A stretch of 64,000 bases of DNA from Sphingobacterium tabacisoli (lineage in GTDB: Bacteria > Bacteroidota > Bacteroidia > Sphingobacteriales > Sphingobacteriaceae). Each line of letters starts with the position of its first letter. Positions within the stretch are counted from its first letter, which is position 1. The position numbers were made by a program, and so were the translations under genes. The notes under the pieces are model-generated. The model saw only the letters and a program-made list of their open reading frames with translations. It searched no databases and was not told the origin of the DNA. The stretch covers positions 173,609 through 237,608 of the forward strand of contig NZ_JAEQMU010000007.1 in assembly GCF_017908035.1 (NCBI RefSeq), read 5' to 3'. This document shows, one piece after another, positions 9,301-17,720 of the stretch.

Positions 9301-9964
9301 CGTAGGCCACAACAACCACCTCATCTAATTCATCGTCTAGCGCTAGTGTTACAATAAGATTTTCTTGATTTCTGATGACAACTTCCTTCTCTAGGTACCC
9401 AATATATCTAACAATCAAAGTGGCCCCTGTGTTAGCCTGAATCGAGAAAGCTCCCTTCCCATCTGTCATAGTTCCAGACGAAGTGCCCTTTACTGCAATA
9501 GAAGCTCCTGCAAGTGGAGCCCCATCAGCGTTTTTCACAACTCCATTTATTCTATTTTGAACATCTATTATCCCGTTAGATATGATAATATCTCTTTTTG
9601 CACTTCTATTAATGGTTATGGTTCCATCAATAATTTTAAAAGCCATTTTATTGCTTTCCAAAAGTTGGGTCAAAGCTTCAATTAAGTTTCTCTCTTCCAA
9701 ACTTATACTAACACGACTTGCTCCTTTCATCACCGCATCATTATATAAAAACTTATAATTAGTCTGTTTACTTATTTCTTTAAAAGCTTCTTCTAAGGTG
9801 GCGTTACGCAAGGAGAGTGAAACTTTTTGTGCTTTTCCACTCCCATAGACACAAGTCATAAAGACCAGCATCAAAGCCGTTGTTATCTTCATAATCCTGA
9901 AAATTATTGGAAAGGGGATTTCCGAGAAGGCATAGCGTCCTTTGCCAAATGATAAGTTATTCAT
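6356..9964 (-). CDS. SusC/RagA TonB-linked outer-membrane transporter with STN signalling domain (pair 1)
   Basis: A 1202-aa TonB-dependent transporter. After an N-terminal extension and signal peptide (ending about residue 46, GSGKAQ) comes an STN domain (about 47-120, VSLSLRNATLEEAFKEIS). This is the periplasmic module that touches a FecR anti-sigma factor. Next are a carboxypeptidase-D-like beta-sandwich (VNGVVKNADGAPLAGASI), the plug with VVVAYGTVKR, RIRGIGS and the SusC signature YGSRGANGVI, then the barrel. An alternative start is the ATG at 9892. FecR and ECF sigma genes lie just upstream, which fits regulation by transmembrane signalling. The barrel shares blocks such as PFNVAN-like NAFNVANN..VD with the SusC at 19180-22389. 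Confidence 0.95.
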   Translation of the reverse strand: MNNLSFGKGRYAFSEIPFPIIFRIMKITTALMLVFMTCVYGSGKAQKVSLSLRNATLEEAFKEISKQTNYKFLYNDAVMKGASRVSISLEERNLIEALTQLLESNKMAFKIIDGTITINRSAKRDIIISNGIIDVQNRINGVVKNADGAPLAGASIAVKGTSSGTMTDGKGAFSIQANTGATLIVRYIGYLEKEVVIRNQENLIVTLALDDELDEVVVVAYGTVKRSDFTGSATQIGTKEIDKRPISNVLTALQGAGPGLQTSAPSGAPGSSPNIRIRGIGSYSASNNALIVVDGAPFDGGMANINPADVESVTVLKDAATIAMYGSRGANGVIMVTTKRGKEGKADFNAQVQIGYNENGVPNYNTVSAGEYYELMWQAYTNSLAYASSAANRIPLDIARQIGSGLLPRNSAGQQIYNGKTYNDIVQYLGGYNAFNVANNELVDVNGKLNSNAQIKYKGAPSWEDESTRKGRRNEYGINYSTGIRKTDIYASMSYLEDNGWGLRSSMDRFQGRVNANTEIASWLKTGINLSGASNVYDYASSASGSINNPFYFSRAIAPIYPVYVHDPTTGEMLYDNLGNRRYDYGNLVSEFGLSRPFNSGRHALAETLKNQSKANRDFVSARAYIDVNILPWLTFSTTFSPDITSYREEGYENTEVGDGAPAGRYNQYWYRTFNYTFNQLLRSNNNLGDHNLETVLGHENYSYRLDEISGRRTGQGFDGLYTFSNFSDISSLTSGLLEGTIESYFARANYNFDNKYYLSAMIRRDGNSRFISNLRWANFWSIGGAWRLDKEEFFKNDFTDLLKVRASYGKLGNAQLLTSSGDQNYYPYQPGYSIGYNNASAPGAVLTSLGSPDLTWESQQPLDVGVDFSFLKGRIHGTMEYYHRNSNGLLFNVNQPYHNGGTTSGSYSIQKNVGSVTNKGFEVSLTGNLIRKPDFNWNLTLNLTTIKNKMTKMPEETPEIVSSPYKRAVGRSMYDYYTRTYYGVDPETGRAMYLGLSEDVAYDPKNVDHKLIDKGNGVVDTITFDHNSARQDWLNKSALPPVYGSIVNSFSYKDFDFGFVLTYSLGGYFYEGQYAGLMSSGPSNGANLHRDLFGAWKNPGDVSDIPLMDLNRTAQNGAASSRWLQKASYLNISSVNFAYRLPSQVISKVGIKRARVFASAENLFYWSGRKGFNPVGGITSPTDNSAYTHARTVNFGFNFGF

Positions 9965-10071
9965 ACATTTGATTAATTAAGTTAATGTTAATAGTTTAAT
10001 TCTGATTAGCTTAACGATTTTGAACAGGGGTGCTGCAACACCTCTGTTCTCGTTTTTTAGTACATGTTGTT

Positions 10072-11220
10072 TTATGTCATATGTTCCTGTTTTTTTGAAA
10101 TTAATAATTTATTGTTCTCTATTTTAAAAACTAAATCACTTACAAATTCCAACATTTTTAAGACTTCACTTAGGTTTGAATCGCGTTTGATCTCTCCAGT
10201 GTATGTCTGTGATAAAGAAACCTCTCTAGAAAAAGAAATGTCTACACCGTACCAATTTTGCAGCTGCTTAGCGATAGATACTATATTATCGCCCTTGAAA
10301 TAAAATAAATTGTTTTTCCAGGCTAATTCTTTTAGAAGATCAGCCTGACGCACATCGATTCTATTTTCCATAACCTTGGCTCTTGTCCCTGGCAACAGCG
10401 TCTGCTCTAATTCATCCCGATACACGAGAACCTTGCCTTCCTCCAATGTAGTAGTCGGAGCATCATCATAAGCTGAAACATTAAAACTCGTACCAAGTAC
10501 CTTCACATTTCCGCCTAATGTCTCTACCGTAAAAGGCCGCTTCACATCCTTAATCACCTGAAAATAAGCCTCTCCTTTCAACTTAACTTTTCGCTGATCC
10601 TTAGCGAAACGACTTGGAAAATCCAACTCACTATTTGCATTTATCCACACTTTTGTGCCGTCAGAGAGCGTTAAATTCAGAAAGTTTGCCGTCGGTACAA
10701 TTAGTTTATTGAGAGCCATTGTTCCACCTTCTAACACGGTCTTTTTCTTCTCTGTGAGTACAGTCCCATCCTCAAGTAGCACGATGTTGTCATCCACTTT
10801 GACCTCTACACCATCCGCTAAGATAATTTTCGCTCCCTTAATTGCTGGAAGCACATCTTCCTTGTATGGCTGATCCTTAGTTTTCATAAGAGATAGCGTT
10901 CCTAGCTCTTCTTTGCTTCTTAAAAAGAAGAAAGAAATAGCACAAACTACTGCTAGAACCGCCGCAACACGCCCCCAACGCAATAGAGACCGCTTACGCC
11001 TTTTCTTTTGTATTCTAGACCATGCTTGATCCTCGTCAAAGGATTTGATAATATGCGTATCTACCCCTCTTTTCATATCTTCTTCTAGAATCTGCAACAA
11101 CTGAAAATTACGCGGATCCTGCGCAGACCACTCCTGAAGGACACGCGCCTCCTCTTCGGTCAATTCGTTATTGAATTTTCTACGTATTATTTGGGCAATA
11201 TAGAAAGGGTCAGTTCTCAT
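10072..11220 (-). CDS. FecR-family anti-sigma factor
   Basis: A 382-aa inner-membrane regulator. The N-terminal cytosolic part (residues 1-80) would hold the sigma factor. One transmembrane helix lies at about 83-101 (GRVAAVLAVVCAISFFFLR). The periplasmic FecR domain follows (LTLSDGTKVWINANSELDFPSRF, then FTVETLGGNVKVLGTSFNVSAY), and the C-terminal DUF4974 region (WYGVDISFSREVSLSQ) is the likely contact for the STN domain of the SusC encoded 107 bp downstream. The sigma gene is 230 bp upstream. The usual family length is 320-400 aa and all parts are present. Confidence 0.93.
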   Translation of the reverse strand: MRTDPFYIAQIIRRKFNNELTEEEARVLQEWSAQDPRNFQLLQILEEDMKRGVDTHIIKSFDEDQAWSRIQKKRRKRSLLRWGRVAAVLAVVCAISFFFLRSKEELGTLSLMKTKDQPYKEDVLPAIKGAKIILADGVEVKVDDNIVLLEDGTVLTEKKKTVLEGGTMALNKLIVPTANFLNLTLSDGTKVWINANSELDFPSRFAKDQRKVKLKGEAYFQVIKDVKRPFTVETLGGNVKVLGTSFNVSAYDDAPTTTLEEGKVLVYRDELEQTLLPGTRAKVMENRIDVRQADLLKELAWKNNLFYFKGDNIVSIAKQLQNWYGVDISFSREVSLSQTYTGEIKRDSNLSEVLKMLEFVSDLVFKIENNKLLISKKQEHMT

Positions 11221-11450
11221 AGCTTATAAGATTAAGAAACGGAAAGAGAATAAATGGGTGACAAAGAATTAACTTATTTTTAACAAAACTTTCATTATTC
11301 CATTGGAACACAAACGGGAATGAACGAAGTACGATAGTATCATGGTGAGTTCTTGAAGACCAATGGTTACAAGGCCATAAAAAAGCTCTTGATGGACTAA
11401 CTAACATATACCTTCAGAACAAAAACGCCGAAAATTGACGGCAACTTGGT

Positions 11451-12023
11451 TTAATTATTGGTGAGCACCAACAACAAGATAACAAAAAAGAACTCGGGAT
11501 GGATCTTTTTACGTAATACCTGAAGCGCGCGTTGCTTCTGTGTTTTAATTGTATTTATAGATAGCGCTAGTTTATCGGCAATTTCCTGATTAGAAAGTCC
11601 ATCTAGGTAACTTAGCTTAAATATACGCTGACATGAATCTGGCAATCCATCGACAACTCTTGATATTTCAGCCATAAATTCAGCACGAATTATCTTATGC
11701 TCATAATCAATCTCATCAGCTTCATTTGCATATTGACGATCTAAGTATTTTTGTATCGTTTTGCTCTTACGACTTTGATTATATACCGCATTACGTATTG
11801 CACTATACAGGAAAGAACGAATCGCTAAGGGATCAGATGAAATCTTATGTTTATTATTTAAATAAGCCATAAATGCGTCCTGCACCAAGTCTTCAGCAAC
11901 CTCGGTATCCCTTACCATTTCCCAGGCAAAGTAACACAAGACCTTATAATGTCTTTTGAATTCAATTTGATCTTCGAAATACATATTTGCTCTCCGATAG
12001 GGATATAATTTGATAGCATACAT
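11451..12023 (-). CDS. ECF RNA polymerase sigma factor (Bacteroidota Fec type)
   Basis: A sigma factor expected to drive transcription of the FecR-SusC-SusD genes downstream. Region 2 is visible as YFAWEMVRDTEVAEDLVQDAF, and region 4 as LPDSCQRIFKLSYLDGLSNQEIADKLALSINTIKTQ, a helix-turn-helix. An ATG at 11984 (MYFEDQIEFKRHYK) is an equally possible start and gives 177 aa. The C-terminus ends in a hydrophobic tail (FFFVILLLVLTNN), a trait of this Bacteroidota subfamily whose meaning I do not know. The 230-bp gap before fecR shows nothing recognisable. Confidence 0.93.
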   Translation of the reverse strand: MYAIKLYPYRRANMYFEDQIEFKRHYKVLCYFAWEMVRDTEVAEDLVQDAFMAYLNNKHKISSDPLAIRSFLYSAIRNAVYNQSRKSKTIQKYLDRQYANEADEIDYEHKIIRAEFMAEISRVVDGLPDSCQRIFKLSYLDGLSNQEIADKLALSINTIKTQKQRALQVLRKKIHPEFFFVILLLVLTNN

Positions 12024-12177
12024 TATTTAGCATGCACTAGTAAATATAGTATATATGGAGATAAATGGCAAGTGGAATGAGCTTACTATATTATTAATTA
12101 CATTCCCGTTCAGAAATTTAATTCGTGTAAAAATAAAAATCAATTAAAAACATCCCTTTAAAGAAATGCTACCAAGT

Positions 12178-12213
12178 AAAAAATTAAGGGACATATTTTC
12201 ATACATCCCTTAA
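12178..12213 (-). terminator. Terminator after SusD of pair 2
   Basis: Read on the minus strand, TTAAGGGA and TCCCTTAA form an 8-bp stem (12206-12213 with 12184-12191) around a 14-nt loop, followed by a run of T. It lies about 20 bp past the SusD stop. Confidence 0.7.
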
Positions 12214-12234
12214 CTTCATTTCCTAGTATCTTTA

Positions 12235-13854
12235 TTAATAATTAGGGTTCTGTTGTGCTCTCAGAGTAGGGTTCGCATCCATTTCGCTTGTTGGCAAAGG
12301 CCAAACAAATCTATGATCACTATAAGCTATAGCGCCATATGAAGGAGTCAGTATAGTAGAACCGTCATAAATACTCAATCCTCCTGTTAATTGTGCAGGT
12401 CTCACCTTAGCAGGAATTCCACCAGTACCGTACTGAGAATTTAATGCCAATCGGTGAACGTCTGACCACCTTTTACCTTCACCGGTAAACTCAATTCTTC
12501 GCTCTTGATATATGGCAAGTTTCAGATCACTAGGAGCTTGGGTGAATTCAGCGCCTGCAGGTACCGATCTATTCCTCACAGCATTAAGCAATGCTAAAGC
12601 TTGAGCTGTATTTCCCTGATAAGCATACGCTTCTGCAACATTCAAAAGAACTTCAGCATATCTCAAAATTGGATTCCAGTCATCATTAATACCATAACGA
12701 GTATACTTTTTATTGTATACAAATTGTCTTGTACCAACAGACTGTCTGTATTGTAAATCTGTTTTTCGACGGTCACCTGACAACCAAAACGAAGCATTAT
12801 AAAGATTGGGACTTGTAGCAATCAAATCACGCCCGTCTAAACCTGATGGACTAAACATACTTGTAATGGCACCGTTTACTCCTCCGTTAGAATTCAAACT
12901 CTGCGCTACAGAAAATATTGATTCCGTATTTGCTTTAAAATTAACGAAGGGAGTAACAGGATTTGCTTCTAGCTTATACCCACCAATTGCAGAAGTAAAA
13001 GATCCATTTGTTGCATCTGTACCAAGCTTTTTACCTTCGTCAATTACTCCTGGGTAATCTCCCATATGAAGTTTTATTCTAGTTTTCAATGCTATTGCAG
13101 CACCTTTTGTGGCCCTAGAAATAGACAAAGCTGCATTCGACTGAGAATTTGGCAACAATGTCTCAGCCTTATCTAAATCCGATAATAACAGTGCATAACA
13201 AGAAGCAACTGTGCCACGATCTACGGATAATCCTTCATTTGCTAAAGTTCCATTAGTAACTCCTTTAGTTCTATAAGGTATTCCCATGTTACTTCCGTTA
13301 TTATCCGCATAGGGTCTTGAATAGTGTATCAATAATTCATGATGCGCCAAAGCCCTGACAAACAATGCTTCTCCCTCATAAGGATCAGCAATAGCTTTTG
13401 TAATCACTCCTTTCTGAACTGCGCCGTTTAATCCGTCAACAATAACATTCGCTTGATTAATCAATTGATACAATTGCTCCCAATGATTAACATTATTAGC
13501 AGTAGTCACTGTATAATTCCCTAAATATGTTATTTCATAAAATGCTTGCAGATTCACCATATCTTCGCCTCTCATTTCCCCTTGCTCGATTGATGCACCA
13601 CCGAAAGGATATCCCCGTCCTGCAACAAGCCCCGTCCCAGGATTGTAATAACCGACGCCAGCATGCCAATACATACCATTGAGCGTTAAATCAATGTTTT
13701 TAGCGGTTGAAAAAGCATTTTCTTCTTTAAGATTATTGAGGGGGTTAATCTCAGTAAACTTTTTATCACAAGACGATACTAGTAAAACCCCCGTCCCAAG
13801 CACGGCGATAGCCATTGCTCTAATTCCATTATTAAATTTATACCTTGTTTTCAT
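12235..13854 (-). CDS. SusD/RagB-family nutrient-binding lipoprotein (pair 2)
   Basis: The start at 13854 (MKTRYKFNNGIRAM) is chosen because it gives a lipoprotein signal with lipobox LVSSC and clears the SusC stop by 16 bp. The length is 539 aa. The helical SusD core is seen in GEALFVRALAHHELLIHYSRPYADN, and the C-terminal part in LLNAVRNRSVPAG and YQERRIEFTGEGKRWSDVHRL, the common RagB/SusD ending. The subfamily differs from the SusD proteins of pairs 1 and 3. No degradative enzymes adjoin it. Confidence 0.93.
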   Translation of the reverse strand: MKTRYKFNNGIRAMAIAVLGTGVLLVSSCDKKFTEINPLNNLKEENAFSTAKNIDLTLNGMYWHAGVGYYNPGTGLVAGRGYPFGGASIEQGEMRGEDMVNLQAFYEITYLGNYTVTTANNVNHWEQLYQLINQANVIVDGLNGAVQKGVITKAIADPYEGEALFVRALAHHELLIHYSRPYADNNGSNMGIPYRTKGVTNGTLANEGLSVDRGTVASCYALLLSDLDKAETLLPNSQSNAALSISRATKGAAIALKTRIKLHMGDYPGVIDEGKKLGTDATNGSFTSAIGGYKLEANPVTPFVNFKANTESIFSVAQSLNSNGGVNGAITSMFSPSGLDGRDLIATSPNLYNASFWLSGDRRKTDLQYRQSVGTRQFVYNKKYTRYGINDDWNPILRYAEVLLNVAEAYAYQGNTAQALALLNAVRNRSVPAGAEFTQAPSDLKLAIYQERRIEFTGEGKRWSDVHRLALNSQYGTGGIPAKVRPAQLTGGLSIYDGSTILTPSYGAIAYSDHRFVWPLPTSEMDANPTLRAQQNPNY

Positions 13855-13870
13855 TATTATGCCATTAAGA

Positions 13871-16800
13871 TTAAAAGCCCACATTAATACCTACAGTAAA
13901 TGTTCTCGGAACAGGATTAGAACGAATGTCGATTCCTACCTGACTATTGGCTTGACTATTCGTTTCAAAACTGTTAGCCGCTTCTGGATCTAGACCTGTA
14001 TATTTCGTGATAACAAATGCGTTTTGCACCTGTGCAAAGATTTTAAGTTTGTTTATATAAAGATTTCTCAAAAAGACTTCATCACCAAATGTATATGCTA
14101 ATCCAATATTCTGGGCTCTCAAGAAATTTCCATTTTCCAAAAACCGACTATTCAAACTTCCGTCTAGATTCATTGCATTACCAGCACCATAAACTAGTTT
14201 AGGTACATTTGTGTTTTGTCCAACAGTAGTCCATCTATCTAATTGTTCTTTCCCTCCATTAGCAAAATTTTGATTATTAAGAGACTCTTGGCGAGTTTTA
14301 TTATAGATTTTATTACCTCCTGAAAAACTCACAAAAATATTTAGATCTAAATTCTTATAGGAGAAAGTATTATTAAATCCACCATACCAGGTTGGACTCG
14401 AATTCCCCAACAGTCTCTTATCCGCAGCACCTAAAGAAGCATTTTTACTAATATCACCCTTATTATTAGGATCATAAACTTTATACCCAGAACCTATATT
14501 CTGAACAAAAGTTCCATTACTTTTCTCATATATTGCCGCTCCATTTTCTGTATTCACTCCAGCAAATTGATAACCATAAAACGAACCTATAGATTGACCT
14601 TCTCTATTAATCGTATACGGATAAGTAATATCCTTACCATCCACCAATTTTTCTATCCTGTTTTTGACAAACGTAGCATTAACGTTAGAACTCCACTTAA
14701 AGTTTCCTTTGTCTATAACAAGCCCTCCTAAAGTAAATTCAAACCCTTTATTGGACATTCTACCTACGTTCATATTAATTTCATTATCTGGAATTCCTAA
14801 AGATGGAGCAAATAATACTGCAAGGATCATATTATCTATATCATTCTTAAAGTAATCTGCAGTAAAGGATAAACGGTCATTTAAAAACGCTAGATCCAAT
14901 CCAATGTTTATTTTTTTGCTCGTTTCAAATTTCAGATCAGGATTTCCGGCTTGAGAATAATCTATACCTGTATAATCACCATATAGTTTTGCTGAGAACA
15001 GTCCAGCGTAAGGGTAATTTCCTATTTCCGTATTTCCAACTTTAGCATATCCTCCTCGTAGTTTAAACTGACTAATCAATGACGATGTGAAAAACTCCTC
15101 TTTTGCGATATCCCACCCAACAGAAACACCAGGTAATACAGCTCCCTGAGATCCAAACGGTAACGCTGATAAACGATCGTAACGCAATGTTCCTGACACA
15201 AAATATCTATCCAAGAAAACATAATTTGCTCTACCAAATAAAGAATACAATGAGTTTTCAGTTGCTCCTCCTCCCAATAATTGATTAGTAAGGGACCCCG
15301 ATATAATATTTTCGTTTTCAGCAAAATAAGTCGAAGACAAATCCGTTCCGTGCGCAAAGAAATATCTAGAACTAGACTTTTGATATTCAGTACCAACTAT
15401 AGCATTTATTTTATGTTCCCCAAAAGTTCGATTATAGGACAATGTGTTTTGCCAATTGTATCTTAAATTAGGAATGAAATATTGATAAATACGACCATTA
15501 ACTGAGCGACCGTCTCCATGTACAGGGTTATAATACATATAATCTTCTCCTAATAGGTACTGAACACCAACTGTGGTTTTTAAATCCAATCCTTTCAAAA
15601 GTTCAATATTAGCAAATGCATTACCGTTAAAATTTAAACGTGCGCTTTTATATATATTATGATCTAATGTATATTTCAAATTTGTGTAGTTACCATGTAT
15701 ACCTAATAGATTTGCTCCTGGACCTAGTGCCGACCCGTCGGCTGAAATATTATAAGTTCCATCAGCCCATTTGATAGGAACATTCGGCAGAGCATATAAT
15801 GCTGACCCCATATTTCCAGAAAGACCATTATCACTATTATTGAATCCGTAATCTGTCGTATTTACAACATTGGTATTAATCCCTAAGGTCAACTTGTCAT
15901 TAATTGCCTTTTGCTCTACTCTTCCTCTTACATTATATTTACGTTGACTATTACCAACTGAAACACCTTTTAAATCGGTATAGCCTCCTGAAAAATAATA
16001 ATTTGTCTTTTCAGTTGCTCCACTTAACGAAATCGCGTGATTATGCTGAAAAGCTCTCCTAAAAGCGACATCTCTCTGCCAATCTATATCATATTCTTCT
16101 TTTGATATAGGATCGATGGTCGGAAAAGCGTAATCATCCGTCTCACCTATATTACGAGTTTTTTCATTGGCAATCTCAATAAACTCTTTGGCATTTAGCA
16201 AACTATAATATTTAGACGGAGCCGCGGACGCAAACCAATTATCATATGTTAATTTAGGAGCTCCACTTTGTCCTTTTTTTGTGGTAATTAAGATTACCCC
16301 TGCCGAAGCTCTGGAACCATAAATCGCTGTTGCAGCCCCGTCCTTTAAAATTTCGACACTCAGTATATCTGTCGGATTAATATCAGAAAGAGGATTATTA
16401 GTAAAAACCTGACTTTTATCACCTGTAATATACGGCACACCGTCCACTACATACAAAGGATCAGAAGAACTGGAGATAGAACTAGTTCCCCTAATACGAA
16501 TTTTTGCAGGCTGACCTAACAATCCAGAGACTGATGATGCTTGCACACCAGCAACTTGCCCCTGAAGAGACTTATCGATAGAAGGCGATGCAATATCTTT
16601 AAATACCTCACCTTTTATTGACGCAATCGAACCAGTAACTTCACGTTTAGTTTGAGTACCATACCCTGTTACTACGACTTCTTCTAGAGCATTGTCTTCA
16701 GAAATCAACTGTACATTTATCGAATTACGGTTACCCACCGCTACACGTTGAGCACTGTAACCAATAAAAGAGAAGTTAAGCGCCCCCCCTTGCCCTACAG

Positions 16801-16990
16801 AAATAGAATAGTTTCCACTTCCATCGGTTTGTGTAGCGGTAGAAGTTCCTACTACGGATACTGATACGCCTGAAAGTGGCGCCCCATCAGTTGCAGAAGT
16901 AACCTTACCACTCACTTGCCGATTTTGCGCCATAGACACGCCTATTAGGCAAGTCAGCACAAAAAATAAACTGAGTAATTTTTGTTTCAT
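13871..16990 (-). CDS. SusC/RagA TonB-linked outer-membrane transporter (pair 2)
   Basis: 1039 aa with no STN domain. The signal peptide MKQKLLSLFFVLTCLIGVSM is followed by AQNRQVSGKVTSA, a carboxypeptidase-D-like domain, and a plug with EEVVVTGYGTQTKREVTGSI, then YGSRASAGVILITTKKG. The first 35 or so residues are almost identical to those of the SusC at 19180-22389, although the barrels differ. This indicates a shared front part by duplication or recombination. A roughly 345-nt leader with a small upstream ORF precedes it. Its SusD partner follows after 16 bp. Confidence 0.95.
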   Translation of the reverse strand: MKQKLLSLFFVLTCLIGVSMAQNRQVSGKVTSATDGAPLSGVSVSVVGTSTATQTDGSGNYSISVGQGGALNFSFIGYSAQRVAVGNRNSINVQLISEDNALEEVVVTGYGTQTKREVTGSIASIKGEVFKDIASPSIDKSLQGQVAGVQASSVSGLLGQPAKIRIRGTSSISSSSDPLYVVDGVPYITGDKSQVFTNNPLSDINPTDILSVEILKDGAATAIYGSRASAGVILITTKKGQSGAPKLTYDNWFASAAPSKYYSLLNAKEFIEIANEKTRNIGETDDYAFPTIDPISKEEYDIDWQRDVAFRRAFQHNHAISLSGATEKTNYYFSGGYTDLKGVSVGNSQRKYNVRGRVEQKAINDKLTLGINTNVVNTTDYGFNNSDNGLSGNMGSALYALPNVPIKWADGTYNISADGSALGPGANLLGIHGNYTNLKYTLDHNIYKSARLNFNGNAFANIELLKGLDLKTTVGVQYLLGEDYMYYNPVHGDGRSVNGRIYQYFIPNLRYNWQNTLSYNRTFGEHKINAIVGTEYQKSSSRYFFAHGTDLSSTYFAENENIISGSLTNQLLGGGATENSLYSLFGRANYVFLDRYFVSGTLRYDRLSALPFGSQGAVLPGVSVGWDIAKEEFFTSSLISQFKLRGGYAKVGNTEIGNYPYAGLFSAKLYGDYTGIDYSQAGNPDLKFETSKKINIGLDLAFLNDRLSFTADYFKNDIDNMILAVLFAPSLGIPDNEINMNVGRMSNKGFEFTLGGLVIDKGNFKWSSNVNATFVKNRIEKLVDGKDITYPYTINREGQSIGSFYGYQFAGVNTENGAAIYEKSNGTFVQNIGSGYKVYDPNNKGDISKNASLGAADKRLLGNSSPTWYGGFNNTFSYKNLDLNIFVSFSGGNKIYNKTRQESLNNQNFANGGKEQLDRWTTVGQNTNVPKLVYGAGNAMNLDGSLNSRFLENGNFLRAQNIGLAYTFGDEVFLRNLYINKLKIFAQVQNAFVITKYTGLDPEAANSFETNSQANSQVGIDIRSNPVPRTFTVGINVGF

Positions 16991-17224
16991 GTGTTTATGT
17001 GTTTAGTTAAAAATTGTGTTTAATTAATTATTGATTAATCACAGGTGCATACGCCCCATTCCCTTTGCCAAATGACGTGAGCAAAAGAAACAAGCAGTAA
17101 AACGTTTTATCAAAAAGAAAAAGCGTCAACCGATCAACAGCAGGATAAACAGCCGTTTAGATTATCAAAAAAGTTTACATATCCAGCTCGGTGAAATAAA
17201 CCAAGCTAACTCCGACAGAAAAGT

Positions 17225-17269
17225 CTAAATCCGGAGATAACGGGATGAAGTGAGTAATTTTTGTTCCAT
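17225..17269 (-). CDS. Upstream ORF in SusC pair 2 leader (14 codons)
   Basis: Encodes MEQKLLTSSRYLRI. It starts like the SusC signal peptide (MKQKLLSL) and has the same length as MKQKLFTSPHCFLI, the matching ORF of the other leader (22603-22647). Both end in Ile-stop. Conserved placement and length suggest either a leader peptide or a duplicated SusC start. Translation is not shown. Confidence 0.4.
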   Translation of the reverse strand: MEQKLLTSSRYLRI

Positions 17270-17341
17270 TTTGTGTGTGTTTAGTTTTTATAAATTGTTT
17301 GTGTGTTAGTAGCGTCATATCGTAACAACGATATTACTATG

Positions 17342-17349
17342 CAAACATA
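17342..17349 (-). promoter_or_regulatory. -7 element for SusC pair 2
   Basis: On the minus strand TATGTTTG fits TAnnTTTG. The surrounding sequence, including a run of A/T upstream and CATAGTAATAT downstream, is conserved at 22719-22726. The predicted transcript has a 5' leader of about 345 nt. A clear TTG -33 element is not seen. Confidence 0.65.
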
Positions 17350-17670
17350 TAAAAAAAAATAAGTTTTCACACTTTTTAACATTATTTTTTTTTGAAACAG
17401 TGGTTTAAACAAGAAAAAAGATGGAAAAACACAACAACTAAAACACACTGTAACATTTCCGAAGAAACACACTTCTTATTACATCAGCACTCTGGTAAAC
17501 TATGAGCTTTCTATCACGTATTATAAATCATGTCCCCCTTGAGTGGAGACATAAGGAAGATTGCTGAATAAAAATCTCATAACACTTTTCATATGATTTA
17601 AGGTATTTAAAGATAATAGCATACACATCATCAGATAAACGAGATTAAATAAACCCTCTATTTCTACCCT

Positions 17671-17700
17671 ACAAAAAGGGCGATAGAATTCTATCGCCCT
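17671..17700 (-). terminator. Terminator after SusD of pair 3
   Basis: The perfect 24-nt palindrome at 17677-17700 (half AGGGCGATAGAA) is followed on the minus strand by TTTTTG. It lies 20 bp beyond the SusD stop. Confidence 0.88.
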
Positions 17701-17720
17701 CAAACAATATTATAAAAACT

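Larger units (their letters stand above)
16991..17720. other. Gene-free stretch: SusC pair 2 leader and SusD pair 3 terminator
   Basis: Reading leftwards on the minus strand from the SusD of pair 3, it holds a terminator (17677-17700), about 320 bp with nothing recognisable, a promoter -7 element (17342-17349), a 14-codon upstream ORF (17225-17269), and a leader running to the SusC start at 16990. From about 17395 down to 16991 it aligns by eye along its length with 22395-22780, the leader of the other SusC. Confidence 0.7.

Noticed and set aside
17281..17472. A 63-codon frame on the minus strand (MCFFGNVTVCF...) across the pair 2 promoter.
   Set aside because: It spans the conserved promoter and poly-A/T tract, has no counterpart in the homologous pair 3 region, and its composition is that of A/T-rich noise.
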